Assembly: GCA_017417385.1 (NCBI GenBank)
Contig: JAFPZF010000061.1
Location: 38,886 to 102,885, forward strand
Length of the DNA: 64,000 bases
Direction: 5' to 3'
Source: Bacteroidales bacterium
Lineage (GTDB): Bacteria; Bacteroidota; Bacteroidia; Bacteroidales; Marinilabiliaceae
Of this stretch, positions 27,542 to 36,773 are shown piece by piece. Within the stretch, counting starts at the first letter, position 1. Every line of letters starts with the position of its first letter. The position numbers were made by a program, and so were the translations under genes. A model generated the notes under the pieces. It was not told the DNA's origin and searched no databases. It saw only the letters and a program-made list of their open reading frames with translations.

Positions 27542-29271
27542 TCTGCCTTCTTGTTTTCGATTCTCCATTTCAACTGCTTGCTATGCGGACTCAGCTTATA
27601 CGCCTGCTCCCACTGTACTAACGCCTTCTCGACTTGTCCCACGTGGAACAAAATGTCTCCGTAATGCTCATATAGCTCACTGCTCCTGTCCACAGGCTTG
27701 GCATTGTCCATGCACCTCTCCATGACGAACAACGCCTCGTTGTACTTCTTGCGCTTCAAGAGTATGTAGGCGTACGTGTCGAGATACGTGGAGTTCAACG
27801 GGTCGTTGGATAGTGACTGACTGCTCATCTTCTCCGCCTTCTCGAGCTCCATGTCCTGCTCGGCTAGAAAATAGGCGTAGTTATTCAGCGCCAACGCATC
27901 CTGCTGGTTCTCGGATAGTATCTGGTCAAATATCTGCCAACACTCTTTATACCTCCCGAGGTTATAATAGCAACTGCTCAACTGATGCATCGCCATTGAC
28001 TTCAACTCGTCGGTGGTCTCGTTCTTCTTCTGCTCGAGGAGCTCCTTGACGGCACTCTCCAACGTCTCTACACACGCCTCATAGTCATGCTCGAGATACT
28101 GGTACTGACCGAGTATGATCTTATACACTGGCTGACCAGGGACGTCATTGATTGCCCGCTTGCAATACTCTATGACTTTCTGGTTGCCGAGCTCTACCTG
28201 CCCCTGGACTATGAGCTTTCGCCAGATGTAGTCGTCGCCGCTGTTGTTCTCCTCGACGAAGTTCTTCAGCTCTGTGATGGCCCTGCTGACTCTCCCGTTC
28301 TGAGAATAGTATGTCTCCCTGAGGACGCAGAAGTCTTTGTTGTCGGGATACTGTCGCCTCATGCTCGCCATGATCTTCTCGAACATCGGCTCCCAGCTCT
28401 TCTTCTTGGCCATGTTGTCTGTCGAGGTCAGCATCTCGTAGAATCTCTGTCCCTTGGTGACCTGCTCTATCTGCTCGCTCGCAAAGGCCTGCTCTATGGT
28501 CTCTGCATACAGGCTGTCCATGCCGAGGTCTCTATACATGTCGGCAAGTGTGAGCAGGAAGGTCTCTCCTCCCGCAAGTGTGACTGCCTTGCGAGCTAGC
28601 TCGAGTCCTTTCTTCTTGTCACCCTGGCTGTAGTATGTGTACCCGAGGAGTGAGTTTATCCTCGCATCATTTGGATAGGTCTTGTATAGCTTCTTCAGAG
28701 ACTTGTTCATCTTCCGCCTCTGATTCATCTGCTCATATAGCGCAGCCCTCCTTAGCTCGACATCGACTCTCTCCATCTCGTTGACGCACGGGACTTTATT
28801 GAGCACCTCCATGGCCTTCTGATACTGCTTGCTCTCTATCAGCAACTGGTAGTAGTTCATGTAGTGCTCGATGTCGTCAGGCTCTATCTGGATCAACTTC
28901 TCGAAATGAGGGATGTTCTTCTCCTGACGGCCCGCTGTCTTGTTCGCAAGTATCGCCGTCATGAGGTAATACTTGTTGTTGGTGGTGTCCTTGCTGACTG
29001 CCTCCTCAGCAAAGTCCGCAGCATAATCATAATGCTGGGTCATCATCATGATCTTGGCCAACTCGTACGGAACTATCGGCAGGTCCGGGTTCAATCGTTT
29101 GCACGACATGAAATTCTCAAACGCTGTCTGATAGTTATGGCTTGCCTTGGCCTGCTGCGCCGACAAGAAGAAATGGTCGAACAAGGCGTTTGTCTCCGCC
29201 TGACCCTTCGCTGTTCCGCCTGTCACGAGGACCATGACTATGACGGGTAATATGTATCGCAACAATCTCAT
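27538..29271 (-). CDS. Periplasmic TPR-repeat protein (577 aa)
   Basis: A signal peptide (MRLLRYILPVIVMVLVTGG, residues 1-23) is followed by about a dozen tetratricopeptide-like helical pairs (for example NYQTAFENFMSCKRLNPDLP, ALNNYAYFLAEQDMELEKAE, STYLDTYAYILLKRKKYNEA). It is a scaffold with no catalytic motif. dut stops 8 bases upstream of its start. A parS-like sequence falls inside the gene at 27635-27650. Confidence 0.9.
   Translation of the reverse strand: MRLLRYILPVIVMVLVTGGTAKGQAETNALFDHFFLSAQQAKASHNYQTAFENFMSCKRLNPDLPIVPYELAKIMMMTQHYDYAADFAEEAVSKDTTNNKYYLMTAILANKTAGRQEKNIPHFEKLIQIEPDDIEHYMNYYQLLIESKQYQKAMEVLNKVPCVNEMERVDVELRRAALYEQMNQRRKMNKSLKKLYKTYPNDARINSLLGYTYYSQGDKKKGLELARKAVTLAGGETFLLTLADMYRDLGMDSLYAETIEQAFASEQIEQVTKGQRFYEMLTSTDNMAKKKSWEPMFEKIMASMRRQYPDNKDFCVLRETYYSQNGRVSRAITELKNFVEENNSGDDYIWRKLIVQGQVELGNQKVIEYCKRAINDVPGQPVYKIILGQYQYLEHDYEACVETLESAVKELLEQKKNETTDELKSMAMHQLSSCYYNLGRYKECWQIFDQILSENQQDALALNNYAYFLAEQDMELEKAEKMSSQSLSNDPLNSTYLDTYAYILLKRKKYNEALFVMERCMDNAKPVDRSSELYEHYGDILFHVGQVEKALVQWEQAYKLSPHSKQLKWRIENKKAE
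27635..27650. promoter_or_regulatory. Weak parS-like site 2, inside the TPR gene
   Basis: TGTCCCACGTGGAACA keeps the CCACGTGGAACA half of the site at 22528 but departs at the other arm. It lies in coding sequence, so it may be chance. Confidence 0.4.
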
Positions 29272-29278
29272 CTTCTGT

Positions 29279-29722
29279 CTATTTTACTCCTGTATGCCCG
29301 AACCCTCCGGCTCCACGCTCTGTCTCGTCAAGGGTCTCGACGGCCGCTATCTCGGCTGTCTCATGCTTCGCTATGACCATCTGACAGACGCGCTCGCCGT
29401 CCTTTATGACGAATGGAGTGCTCGAAAGGTTTACTAAAATGACACATATCTCGCCCCTATAGTCGGAATCTATTGTCCCAGGGGTGTTTAGGACTGTCAG
29501 CCCATGCTTCGCAGCAAGTCCACTCCTCGGTCTTATCTGTGCCTCATAACATTTCGGAAGCGCTATGAATAGTCCAGTCGGGACTATAGCCCTCTCCAAC
29601 GGTCCTAACGTGATGTCTGTATCTATGTTGGCACGCAGATCCATGCCCGCAGACCCCTCGGTCTGATACCGCGGCATCTCATGCTTCGACTTATTGACGA
29701 CTTGTATCTTTACGGTGTTCAT
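29279..29722 (-). CDS. dut: dUTP diphosphatase (dUTPase)
   Basis: Hydrolyses dUTP to dUMP and pyrophosphate, keeping uracil out of DNA and feeding dTMP synthesis. 147 residues with all five trimeric-dUTPase motifs: AGMDLRAN (1), RPRSGLA (2), [14 protein letters not shown] (3), GERVCQMVI (4) and the C-terminal [10 protein letters not shown] (5). 19 bases downstream of the flippase gene. Confidence 0.98.
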   Translation of the reverse strand: MNTVKIQVVNKSKHEMPRYQTEGSAGMDLRANIDTDITLGPLERAIVPTGLFIALPKCYEAQIRPRSGLAAKHGLTVLNTPGTIDSDYRGEICVILVNLSSTPFVIKDGERVCQMVIAKHETAEIAAVETLDETERGAGGFGHTGVK

Positions 29723-29741
29723 AACTTCTCTGTTTTTATGC

Positions 29742-31214
29742 TCACTTCCTCCCTATCTTGCTCTTGACAGCACTGACGACTGTCCTGATGTCAAGCCTCA
29801 GGAATCTCAAGAGCAGGAATATTGTCAATACCATCGCTGGAACTGACACGGCTATCCAGTAGTTTCCGATGTACTGGTAGCTGTACTCTGTCCCCATGAC
29901 GACGATGACTACGAGCAGCATGAATATGCTGATTCTCCCGACTGAATAGGCTATCGGATAATACTTCTGTCCGAGTATATACGTCAAGGCCATCATGACT
30001 GTATATCCGACGAATGTCGATACCGCCGCACCTAGATACCCTATCCGTGGTATTAGGATGAAGTTCATTACTGTATTGACTGTCAATCCTATAGCACTCA
30101 TAATTATCCCCCAATATGTCCTGTCTGTGACTTTATACCACAACGACAGTGAATAATAGACGCCAAAGAACAACTGACCGATGAGTATGTAAGGCAATAT
30201 GACTTTGCCCTCCCAATAGCTCTGCTCTATTATCTTGAATATCAACGGCCAATAGAGCATGACCCCTGCAAAGATCAATAGCCCGAACGCTACGAAGTAG
30301 TTCAATGCGTCACTGTAGATCTTTGTGTCTCCCTTGTCTTTGTTCTCCTTGAAGAAGAACGGCTCGAATGCCATCCTGAAGCTCTGTGTGAAGATGCTCA
30401 TGAGGACGCCTATCTTGTAGCACGCTGAATAGATTCCGAGCTGCTCGAAACTGTCTGCCGATGTGTCGAGATGGCGTATCAGTATCTTCTCGATGTTGGT
30501 GTTCGCCTGTCCGAAGAAGCCCATTCCGACTAACGGTAGGCTATACAGTAGCACTGTCTTGAAGAGGCTGAAATCTATTGTCACTATGACCCTCACTATC
30601 CGCTTGATGAAGACGACTGTTGCAAATAGCGAGCCTACGAGGTTTGCCAACATCATGTAGGTGATGTCATGCACCTCAGAGAAATAACCCTCCTGATTCC
30701 TGAGATAGAACAGGAAAAAGACTGTCAGTATGACGTTCACGAGGACTTGTAGGAGTCGGAGCAACGCATATTTCATGGACTGCCTCTCATACCTGAGCTC
30801 CGCAAAGAACAATGCGTTGTACGAATCCAGCAGGACTATCGACATCATCAGCCACAGGAAGGTCTCGTTGCTAGCACCGAACTCGAAGTCGAGCATGCTG
30901 ACGAACAACGACGGAAAGGCTATGCACGCACATAGTAGCATGCCACCGAACCCAAGAACGGCATTGCTCAGCGTCCCCAGCAGCTTGTCTTTGTTATCCC
31001 CTGTGACGAACCGGAAATATCCTGTCTCGAATCCTAACGTGACGAGTACGAGGAATATTGATATGAAACTGTATATGTACGAGAAAGACCCATATATGCT
31101 CTTGCTGACGACGTGTGTGTATAGCGGCATCATGAGCCAACCGATGAGTCGACTCAATATGGTGCTCGCCCCATAGACTACTGTGTCCGATGCCAATGTG
31201 CTTAACTTGCCCAT
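29742..31214 (-). CDS. Polysaccharide flippase (MVF/MATE-type, Wzx-like)
   Basis: 490 residues with about 12-14 transmembrane helices over the whole length. The N-terminal segment ([38 protein letters not shown]) is typical of polysaccharide biosynthesis exporters. It would flip a lipid-linked glycan or lipid precursor across the inner membrane. No glycan cluster surrounds it here. It sits between ruvB and dut in a compact operon, an arrangement seen in Bacteroidales. Confidence 0.9.
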   Translation of the reverse strand: MGKLSTLASDTVVYGASTILSRLIGWLMMPLYTHVVSKSIYGSFSYIYSFISIFLVLVTLGFETGYFRFVTGDNKDKLLGTLSNAVLGFGGMLLCACIAFPSLFVSMLDFEFGASNETFLWLMMSIVLLDSYNALFFAELRYERQSMKYALLRLLQVLVNVILTVFFLFYLRNQEGYFSEVHDITYMMLANLVGSLFATVVFIKRIVRVIVTIDFSLFKTVLLYSLPLVGMGFFGQANTNIEKILIRHLDTSADSFEQLGIYSACYKIGVLMSIFTQSFRMAFEPFFFKENKDKGDTKIYSDALNYFVAFGLLIFAGVMLYWPLIFKIIEQSYWEGKVILPYILIGQLFFGVYYSLSLWYKVTDRTYWGIIMSAIGLTVNTVMNFILIPRIGYLGAAVSTFVGYTVMMALTYILGQKYYPIAYSVGRISIFMLLVVIVVMGTEYSYQYIGNYWIAVSVPAMVLTIFLLLRFLRLDIRTVVSAVKSKIGRK

Positions 31215-31246
31215 CGTTTACTTTCTACCCTCCTTCTTCTGTCTCC

Positions 31247-32308
31247 TCAGAACAATGTCCTCTCTTCTGGCTTATAACCGTCCCTGCCGAAATGGTCATA
31301 CGCCCGCTGTGTCACGACGCGCCCCCTCGGAGTCCTCTTTATGAAGCCGCTCTGTATGAGGTACGGCTCATAGACTTCCTCGACTGTCCCGGCATCTTCT
31401 CCGATAGCCGTGGCTATAGTCGAGACACCGACAGGCCCGCCGCCGAACTTGTCAATGACTGTCAGTAATATCTTTGCATCCATCTCGTCGAGTCCGAACT
31501 CGTCGATGTTGAGCGCGTCAAGGCTGACCGACGTGATATCATCGGTGATGTCACCATCGCCCTTGACCTGCGCAAAGTCTCTGACGCGCCTTAGTAGCGA
31601 ATTGCATATTCGTGGCGTCCCCCTGCTCCTGAGAGCTATCTGATGACAAGACGCCTCGTCAATCCTGGTGTGCAGTATCAGAGACGACCTGTTAATGATC
31701 TTGCTTATGGTCTCGACATCATAGTACTCGAGATGGCACTTGATCGGAAACCTCGCCCGCAACGGACTGGTCAACAGTCCACTCCTTGTGGTAGCACCTA
31801 CCAATGTGAACGGATTGAGGTCTATCTGTATGGTTCGCGCACTTGGTCCCTTGTCGATGATGATGTCTATCTTGAAGTCCTCCATAGCGGAATACAGATA
31901 CTCCTCAACGACGGGAGACAACCTGTGTATCTCGTCGATGAAGAGGACGTCATTTGGCTCAAGGCTCGTCAAGAGTCCTGCCAAGTCACCCGGCTTGTCT
32001 ATCACGGGACCTGACGTGGTCTTCATCGAGACCCCCATCTCGTTCGCTATGATCGCCGAGAGTGTGGTCTTACCTAGTCCCGGAGGACCATAAAGCAGTA
32101 CGTGGTCAAGAGCCTCACCCCTCATCTTCGCCGCTTTTACGAATACACGAAGATTAGAGACCACTCCCGCCTGACCTGTGAAATCGTCAAATGTCAGCGG
32201 ACGTAGCTTCCTGTCAAACTCGCTTTCTACCGAGCTCTCCTTCCGTATGTCAAAATCTCCCACTAATCCGTTTCCCCTATATTTTTTCGTTGATTTTATC
32301 TGTATCAA
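31247..32308 (-). CDS. ruvB: Holliday junction branch migration DNA helicase RuvB
   Basis: Motor of RuvABC branch migration. 353 residues. AAA+ Walker [10 protein letters not shown] (about 74-82), Walker B DEIHRLS, sensor 1 GATTRSG and the arginine finger region SPLRARFP are present. The C-terminal winged helix carries [17 protein letters not shown] and [16 protein letters not shown]. The N terminus is about 15 residues longer than usual. Probably first in the run that ends in envC. Confidence 0.98.
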   Translation of the reverse strand: MIQIKSTKKYRGNGLVGDFDIRKESSVESEFDRKLRPLTFDDFTGQAGVVSNLRVFVKAAKMRGEALDHVLLYGPPGLGKTTLSAIIANEMGVSMKTTSGPVIDKPGDLAGLLTSLEPNDVLFIDEIHRLSPVVEEYLYSAMEDFKIDIIIDKGPSARTIQIDLNPFTLVGATTRSGLLTSPLRARFPIKCHLEYYDVETISKIINRSSLILHTRIDEASCHQIALRSRGTPRICNSLLRRVRDFAQVKGDGDITDDITSVSLDALNIDEFGLDEMDAKILLTVIDKFGGGPVGVSTIATAIGEDAGTVEEVYEPYLIQSGFIKRTPRGRVVTQRAYDHFGRDGYKPEERTLF

Positions 32309-32362
32309 GTCGACTGCCCTGCCCCCTATGTCTCGTCTGACTTCAAGACTCCAGCAGCCGTC

Positions 32363-32737
32363 TTATATCTTTATCATGTAGCTCTTCGCAATGCTCCTGA
32401 GACTCTCTATGTTGAACGGCTTCGTCATGAAGTCGTCCATGCCCGCCTTCAGGCACTTCTCCCTCTCCGAGTCATAGACGTTCCCGCTCAACCCGATTAT
32501 CAGCGCATGATGCTTCGTCTGCTTCTCAGCCTCCCTGATATACTGGGTCGCCTGATATCCATCCATGTTGGGCATGATGATGTCCATCAGGATTATGTCA
32601 TACGTCTCCGCCCTCGCCATCTTGTCGGCCTGCAATCCGTCGTCCGCAAAGTCTGCCTCGATGCCGTACTTCTTGAATGTGTAGTACATCATCTTCTGGC
32701 TGAGCTTGTTATCCTCTACAAGTAATATCCTTGCCAT
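32363..32737 (-). CDS. Stand-alone CheY-like response regulator
   Basis: 124 residues, a receiver domain only. I chose the ATG at 32737 (MARILLVEDNKLSQKMM); the frame is open further back but would run into the nadA end. The acidic pocket is EDN, the phospho-acceptor is the D in DIILMDIIMPNMDG (about residue 53) and the lysine is in DFMTKPF. No output domain, so it acts by protein contact. No histidine kinase is nearby. Confidence 0.92.
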   Translation of the reverse strand: MARILLVEDNKLSQKMMYYTFKKYGIEADFADDGLQADKMARAETYDIILMDIIMPNMDGYQATQYIREAEKQTKHHALIIGLSGNVYDSEREKCLKAGMDDFMTKPFNIESLRSIAKSYMIKI

Positions 32738-32777
32738 CTCCGTAAGTGTATGAACAACTACTCTACAGTGATAGGTA

Positions 32778-33776
32778 TCACTTACCAATCTTCGCCGAGA
32801 GCCTGAGCATCTCGTCTATCGGCCTCCGAGCCCGCTCAATTATCGAACTCTCGACCTGTACCTCCGGCCACTCATACTTGAGCGTCAGGTATATCTTCTG
32901 CATGGTGTTCAACTTCATGTACGAACACTCGTTGCAACCACACGTCGAGTCCATCGGCGGAGCGGCTATGAACATCTTGTCCGGATACTTCTTCTGCATC
33001 TGATGCAGTATCCCACTCTCGGTAGCTACTATGAACTGCTTGCTCTGACTCTTCCCGACATACGATAGCAACGCCGCTGTCGAACCTACAAAGTCTGACA
33101 TCACGACTATCTGATGCTTGCACTCGGGATGACAGATGAGCTCCGCCTCGGGATATACTTCCTTCAGCTTCTCTATCCTCAAGAGGCTGAACTCCTCATG
33201 CACCAGGCACGCACCGTCCCAGAGCAACATGTTACGACCGGTTATCTTGTTGATATACGACCCGAGATTCCTGTCCGGACCAAAGATTATCTTCTCGTCC
33301 TTCGGGAAACTCTCGACTATCTGCACTGCATTGCTGCTCGTGACGACTACGTCTGTCAACGCCTTCACGTCAGCCGACGTGTTGACGTATGAGATTACTT
33401 TATATCCCGGATGCAGCTCGACGAACTGCTTGAAGTCCGCCGCCTTGCAGCTCTCCGCAAGTGAGCACCCCGCATTCATATCCGGGATCAAGACTTTCTT
33501 CTCGGGATTGAGGATCTTTACGGTCTCTCCCATGAAGTGTACACCGGCCAAAAGTATTATGTCTGCATCTATCCCGACGGCCTTCTGAGCCAAGGCCAGA
33601 CTGTCGCCTATTATGTCTGCTGCATCCTGTATGTCACCCGTCTGATAGTAGTGCGCCATCAAGACAGCCCTCTTCTCAGCCTTCAGACGCTTTATCTCAT
33701 TTGCCAAGTCTATACCCGTGGGTACAGCCTCGTCTATGTAACCAGCCTTTATCCAGGCCTCGTTTAGTTTGTTCAT
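32778..33776 (-). CDS. nadA: Quinolinate synthase
   Basis: Condenses iminoaspartate with dihydroxyacetone phosphate to quinolinate, the first ring of NAD. I chose the ATG at 33776 (MNKLNEAWIKAGYIDEAVP), giving 332 residues. Signatures: VLMAHYYQTGDIQDAADIIGDS, FMGETVKILNP, MNAGCSLAESC (Fe-S cysteine), HPEC and the C-terminal DSTCGCNECSYM. No nadB or nadC in the window. Confidence 0.97.
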   Translation of the reverse strand: MNKLNEAWIKAGYIDEAVPTGIDLANEIKRLKAEKRAVLMAHYYQTGDIQDAADIIGDSLALAQKAVGIDADIILLAGVHFMGETVKILNPEKKVLIPDMNAGCSLAESCKAADFKQFVELHPGYKVISYVNTSADVKALTDVVVTSSNAVQIVESFPKDEKIIFGPDRNLGSYINKITGRNMLLWDGACLVHEEFSLLRIEKLKEVYPEAELICHPECKHQIVVMSDFVGSTAALLSYVGKSQSKQFIVATESGILHQMQKKYPDKMFIAAPPMDSTCGCNECSYMKLNTMQKIYLTLKYEWPEVQVESSIIERARRPIDEMLRLSAKIGK

Positions 33777-33806
33777 AGCTATCTCCGATCTGTTTTTTGA
33801 CAAACA

Positions 33807-33814
33807 CAAAACTA
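33807..33814 (-). promoter_or_regulatory. -7 box (TAGTTTTG) for nadA
   Basis: The minus strand reads TAGTTTTG, 31 bases before the nadA start. The -33 region is not a clear match. Confidence 0.4.
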
Positions 33815-34059
33815 CTAACTTTTTTCCAATATACCACCGCATTTTTCCTTTCTCTGCCCTTTACCACCCTTCTCTCCTCTTCTCCTCACTACTTTCTTTC
33901 TTCTCTTCCCCTTCTCTTCCCTTTTTATTCCCTCTTTTCTTCATCCCTTTTTCCTTATCTATCCTTTATCTCACTCTAATCGCTTCCCTCCCGACTTACC
34001 GACATCCTATTTATATCTTATATGTTTTCTCTCTCTTTCTCTTTAGTTCTTATTTATAG

Positions 34060-34402
34060 CCTGTCAGATATGTCAATACCGTTTTACCCCTCTCTTTGCC
34101 TACTGTCAGGCTCTGAACAACTCTTCCCGCCTTTCTCTCTATTCTGTCAGTTATCTCCTGCCCGCAATCTCCTGATTATCCCCGTTTTGACATTCCTCCT
34201 GTCAATTGTCTATTACTCCTACTGACAGCTGTCAAGCCCTTTTTTGCCTGTTAGTATTGCCTCTCTTCCTGTCAATTTCTCGTCATCTTTACCCCCGTTT
34301 ATGTACACTCCGACCCCACTCTCCCTTTACTGACACCCGACTGTACACGTTCTGAACAGCATTTATGCAGCCTTACTGACAGTTTTCGACACCTTTGTCA
34401 GT
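34060..34402. repeat. Cluster of TGTCA/TGACA words
   Basis: Twelve occurrences in about 340 bases, at about 34062, 34071, 34104, 34144, 34187, 34200, 34222, 34230, 34270, 34330, 34376 and 34397. Most read TGTCAG/CTGACA or TGTCAA, and a back-to-back pair (CTGACAGCTGTCAA) lies at 34222-34235. Less than one would be expected by chance. Confidence 0.65.
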
Positions 34403-34855
34403 CTTTTCCGCTTATTTCTGCCCCTTTCTCTTATCAATTCCTGTGCCACTCTCTTCAACCCTCCTCCACCTCGTCCCTCTTCTTCCCTTCTCTTCCACCT
34501 CTGTCAACTCTCTTCCACCCTCCTCCACCTCGTTCCATCTTCTTCCACTTTTCTCGTCACCCTCGTCTCTCAATCTTCTTCTACTTCTTATCTCTTCTCC
34601 GCCCTTCCTCCGCCCCTCTGACAATACCGACCGCTCCGACGACTCCGATGTTCCGACGCATCTGACCCCTCTGACAATACCGACGACTCCGACCCCTCCG
34701 ACGATTCCGATTTTCAGACCTCTCAGACCCCTCAAAATAGCTAATTGCTAATTCCTCATTGCTAATTGCTATTTACCCCTTTTTTACCCTTAAAAATTGG
34801 TTTAGAAAATCTACTCTAACAATCTACTTTTCACTACCTTATGCAAGATGATAAT

Positions 34856-34871
34856 TGTTTCACGTGGAACG
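34856..34871. promoter_or_regulatory. parS-like site 3
   Basis: TGTTTCACGTGGAACG, one base different from the site at 22528 (15 of 16). It lies in a noncoding stretch. Confidence 0.75.
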
Positions 34872-35216
34872 ATTTCACTTGGCTTTTTCCACGCTTTTCA
34901 TCACCTTTTTCAATGTAATAATTGACATCTTTTTCTGTCCCTCTGCTCATTATGTCCCCTACCCTCTCTCTTCCAATTTTCTTGCCGTTCGATTCTCAAT
35001 TCTCGCCTCCTTTTCCGTCTTCTGATTAGACCTGGGTTAGACTTGGTATAGCGAATGCCCCCATTTTATGTGTTATGTACTATGTCAACGACCACTCATA
35101 TCTCTATGTCTTCATCATTTTGTCATTATGCTCTCCCCCGTGCCCTAAATTGCTCTGCTGCATACTATGTCTCCCACTTTTTTACTAACTTAGTCCCCAG
35201 TAGTAGATAGGCAATT

Positions 35217-36158
<942 letters not shown>

Positions 36159-36173
36159 TACGTTCCGCTCTAT

Positions 36174-36467
36174 ATGTCAGAAAAAGACGGAAGTCTCTCG
36201 AAAATAGTCGACGTTGCCTCCCTCTCCGGTGAGGAACGACTTAAATATGACAGAGCCCGGAAGTATTACCGCGACTCTCAAATGTTCATCACGCAAGCAT
36301 ATAGTGAAGGTAAAGAAGAGGGCTTAATCGAAGGTGAAGCCAAAGGTATTAACGAACGAAACGCCTATTTTGTAGGCCAAATGAAAGCCAACGGCCTCAG
36401 CATCGAGGACATCGTCAAACTGACAAATATGTCCCCTGATGAAGTCTCCCGGTACTACTACGCCTGA
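36174..36467 (+). CDS. Stand-alone copy of the Rpn C-terminal tail (97 aa)
   Basis: It starts 15 bases after the Rpn stop and has its own ATG, corresponding to the internal ATG at 35802 of the parent (MSEKDGS against MPETARN). It is closely similar to residues 196-313 of the parent: VASL(S/T)GEER..KYDR, YRD.QMFITQA.SEGKEEG, LIEGEAKGIN, NAYFVGQ.KANGLS, MSPDEVS.YYY. It lacks the nuclease core and two of the three GKEEGRIE units. It could be a relic of tandem duplication or a dedicated inhibitor of the nuclease; the frame is intact. Confidence 0.8.
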   Translation: MSEKDGSLSKIVDVASLSGEERLKYDRARKYYRDSQMFITQAYSEGKEEGLIEGEAKGINERNAYFVGQMKANGLSIEDIVKLTNMSPDEVSRYYYA

Positions 36468-36540
36468 CTTTCTTCTCCCTTCTCGCAGAGATAGCCGACG
36501 TCGCCCCCTCTAATTATCTCCCTCATTTTTTCCTCCCCTC

Positions 36541-36570
36541 TTGTTCTCTAAATACTTTTTTATAACTTTG
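36541..36570 (+). promoter_or_regulatory. Promoter of tRNA-Ser
   Basis: TTG at 36541-36543, a 19-base spacer, TAACTTTG at 36563-36570, an exact match to the Bacteroidota consensus, 17 bases before the tRNA. Confidence 0.8.
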
Positions 36571-36587
36571 CACCCGCAAACCACCAA

Positions 36588-36675
36588 GGAGAGATGCTCG
36601 AGTGGTTTAAGAGGCACGCCTGGAAAGCGTGTAAACCCCCAAAGGGTTTCACGAGTTCGAATCTCGTTCTCTCCG
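36588..36675 (+). tRNA. tRNA-Ser (anticodon GGA)
   Basis: 88 bases. The acceptor stem GGAGAGA/TCTCTCC is perfect, with discriminator G. The anticodon stem GCACGCC...-type arm holds CTGGAAA with anticodon GGA, there is a long variable arm (ACCCCCAAAGGGT-like), and the T arm contains GAGTTCGAATCTC. CCA is not encoded. Confidence 0.96.
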
Positions 36676-36687
36676 CTACATTAAAAA

Positions 36688-36719
36688 AGAGATTGTCCGT
36701 CTGGGCAATCTCTTTTTTT
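36688..36719 (+). terminator. Terminator after tRNA-Ser
   Basis: An AGAGATTG/CAATCTCT stem of 8 bp with a 10-base loop, followed by a T run. Poly-A on the 5' side means it could also work in the opposite direction, for the SpoIIE gene. Confidence 0.85.
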
Positions 36720-36773
36720 GATGCGCTATATTCTTCTCGTCTTTTCTCTTCCCTTTCTCTTCCCCTTCTCCCC

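Larger units (their letters stand above)
33777..35216. other. 1.4-kb noncoding stretch between nadA and the Rpn gene
   Basis: No gene is supported. In order: the nadA -7 box, a pyrimidine tract (33840-33975), a cluster of TGTCA/TGACA words (34060-34400), a pyrimidine region with an imperfect 50-base duplication (about 34450-34545), TCCGACGACTCC words (34618-34735), heptamer runs (34739-34772), and a parS-like site at 34856-34871. Confidence 0.8.
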
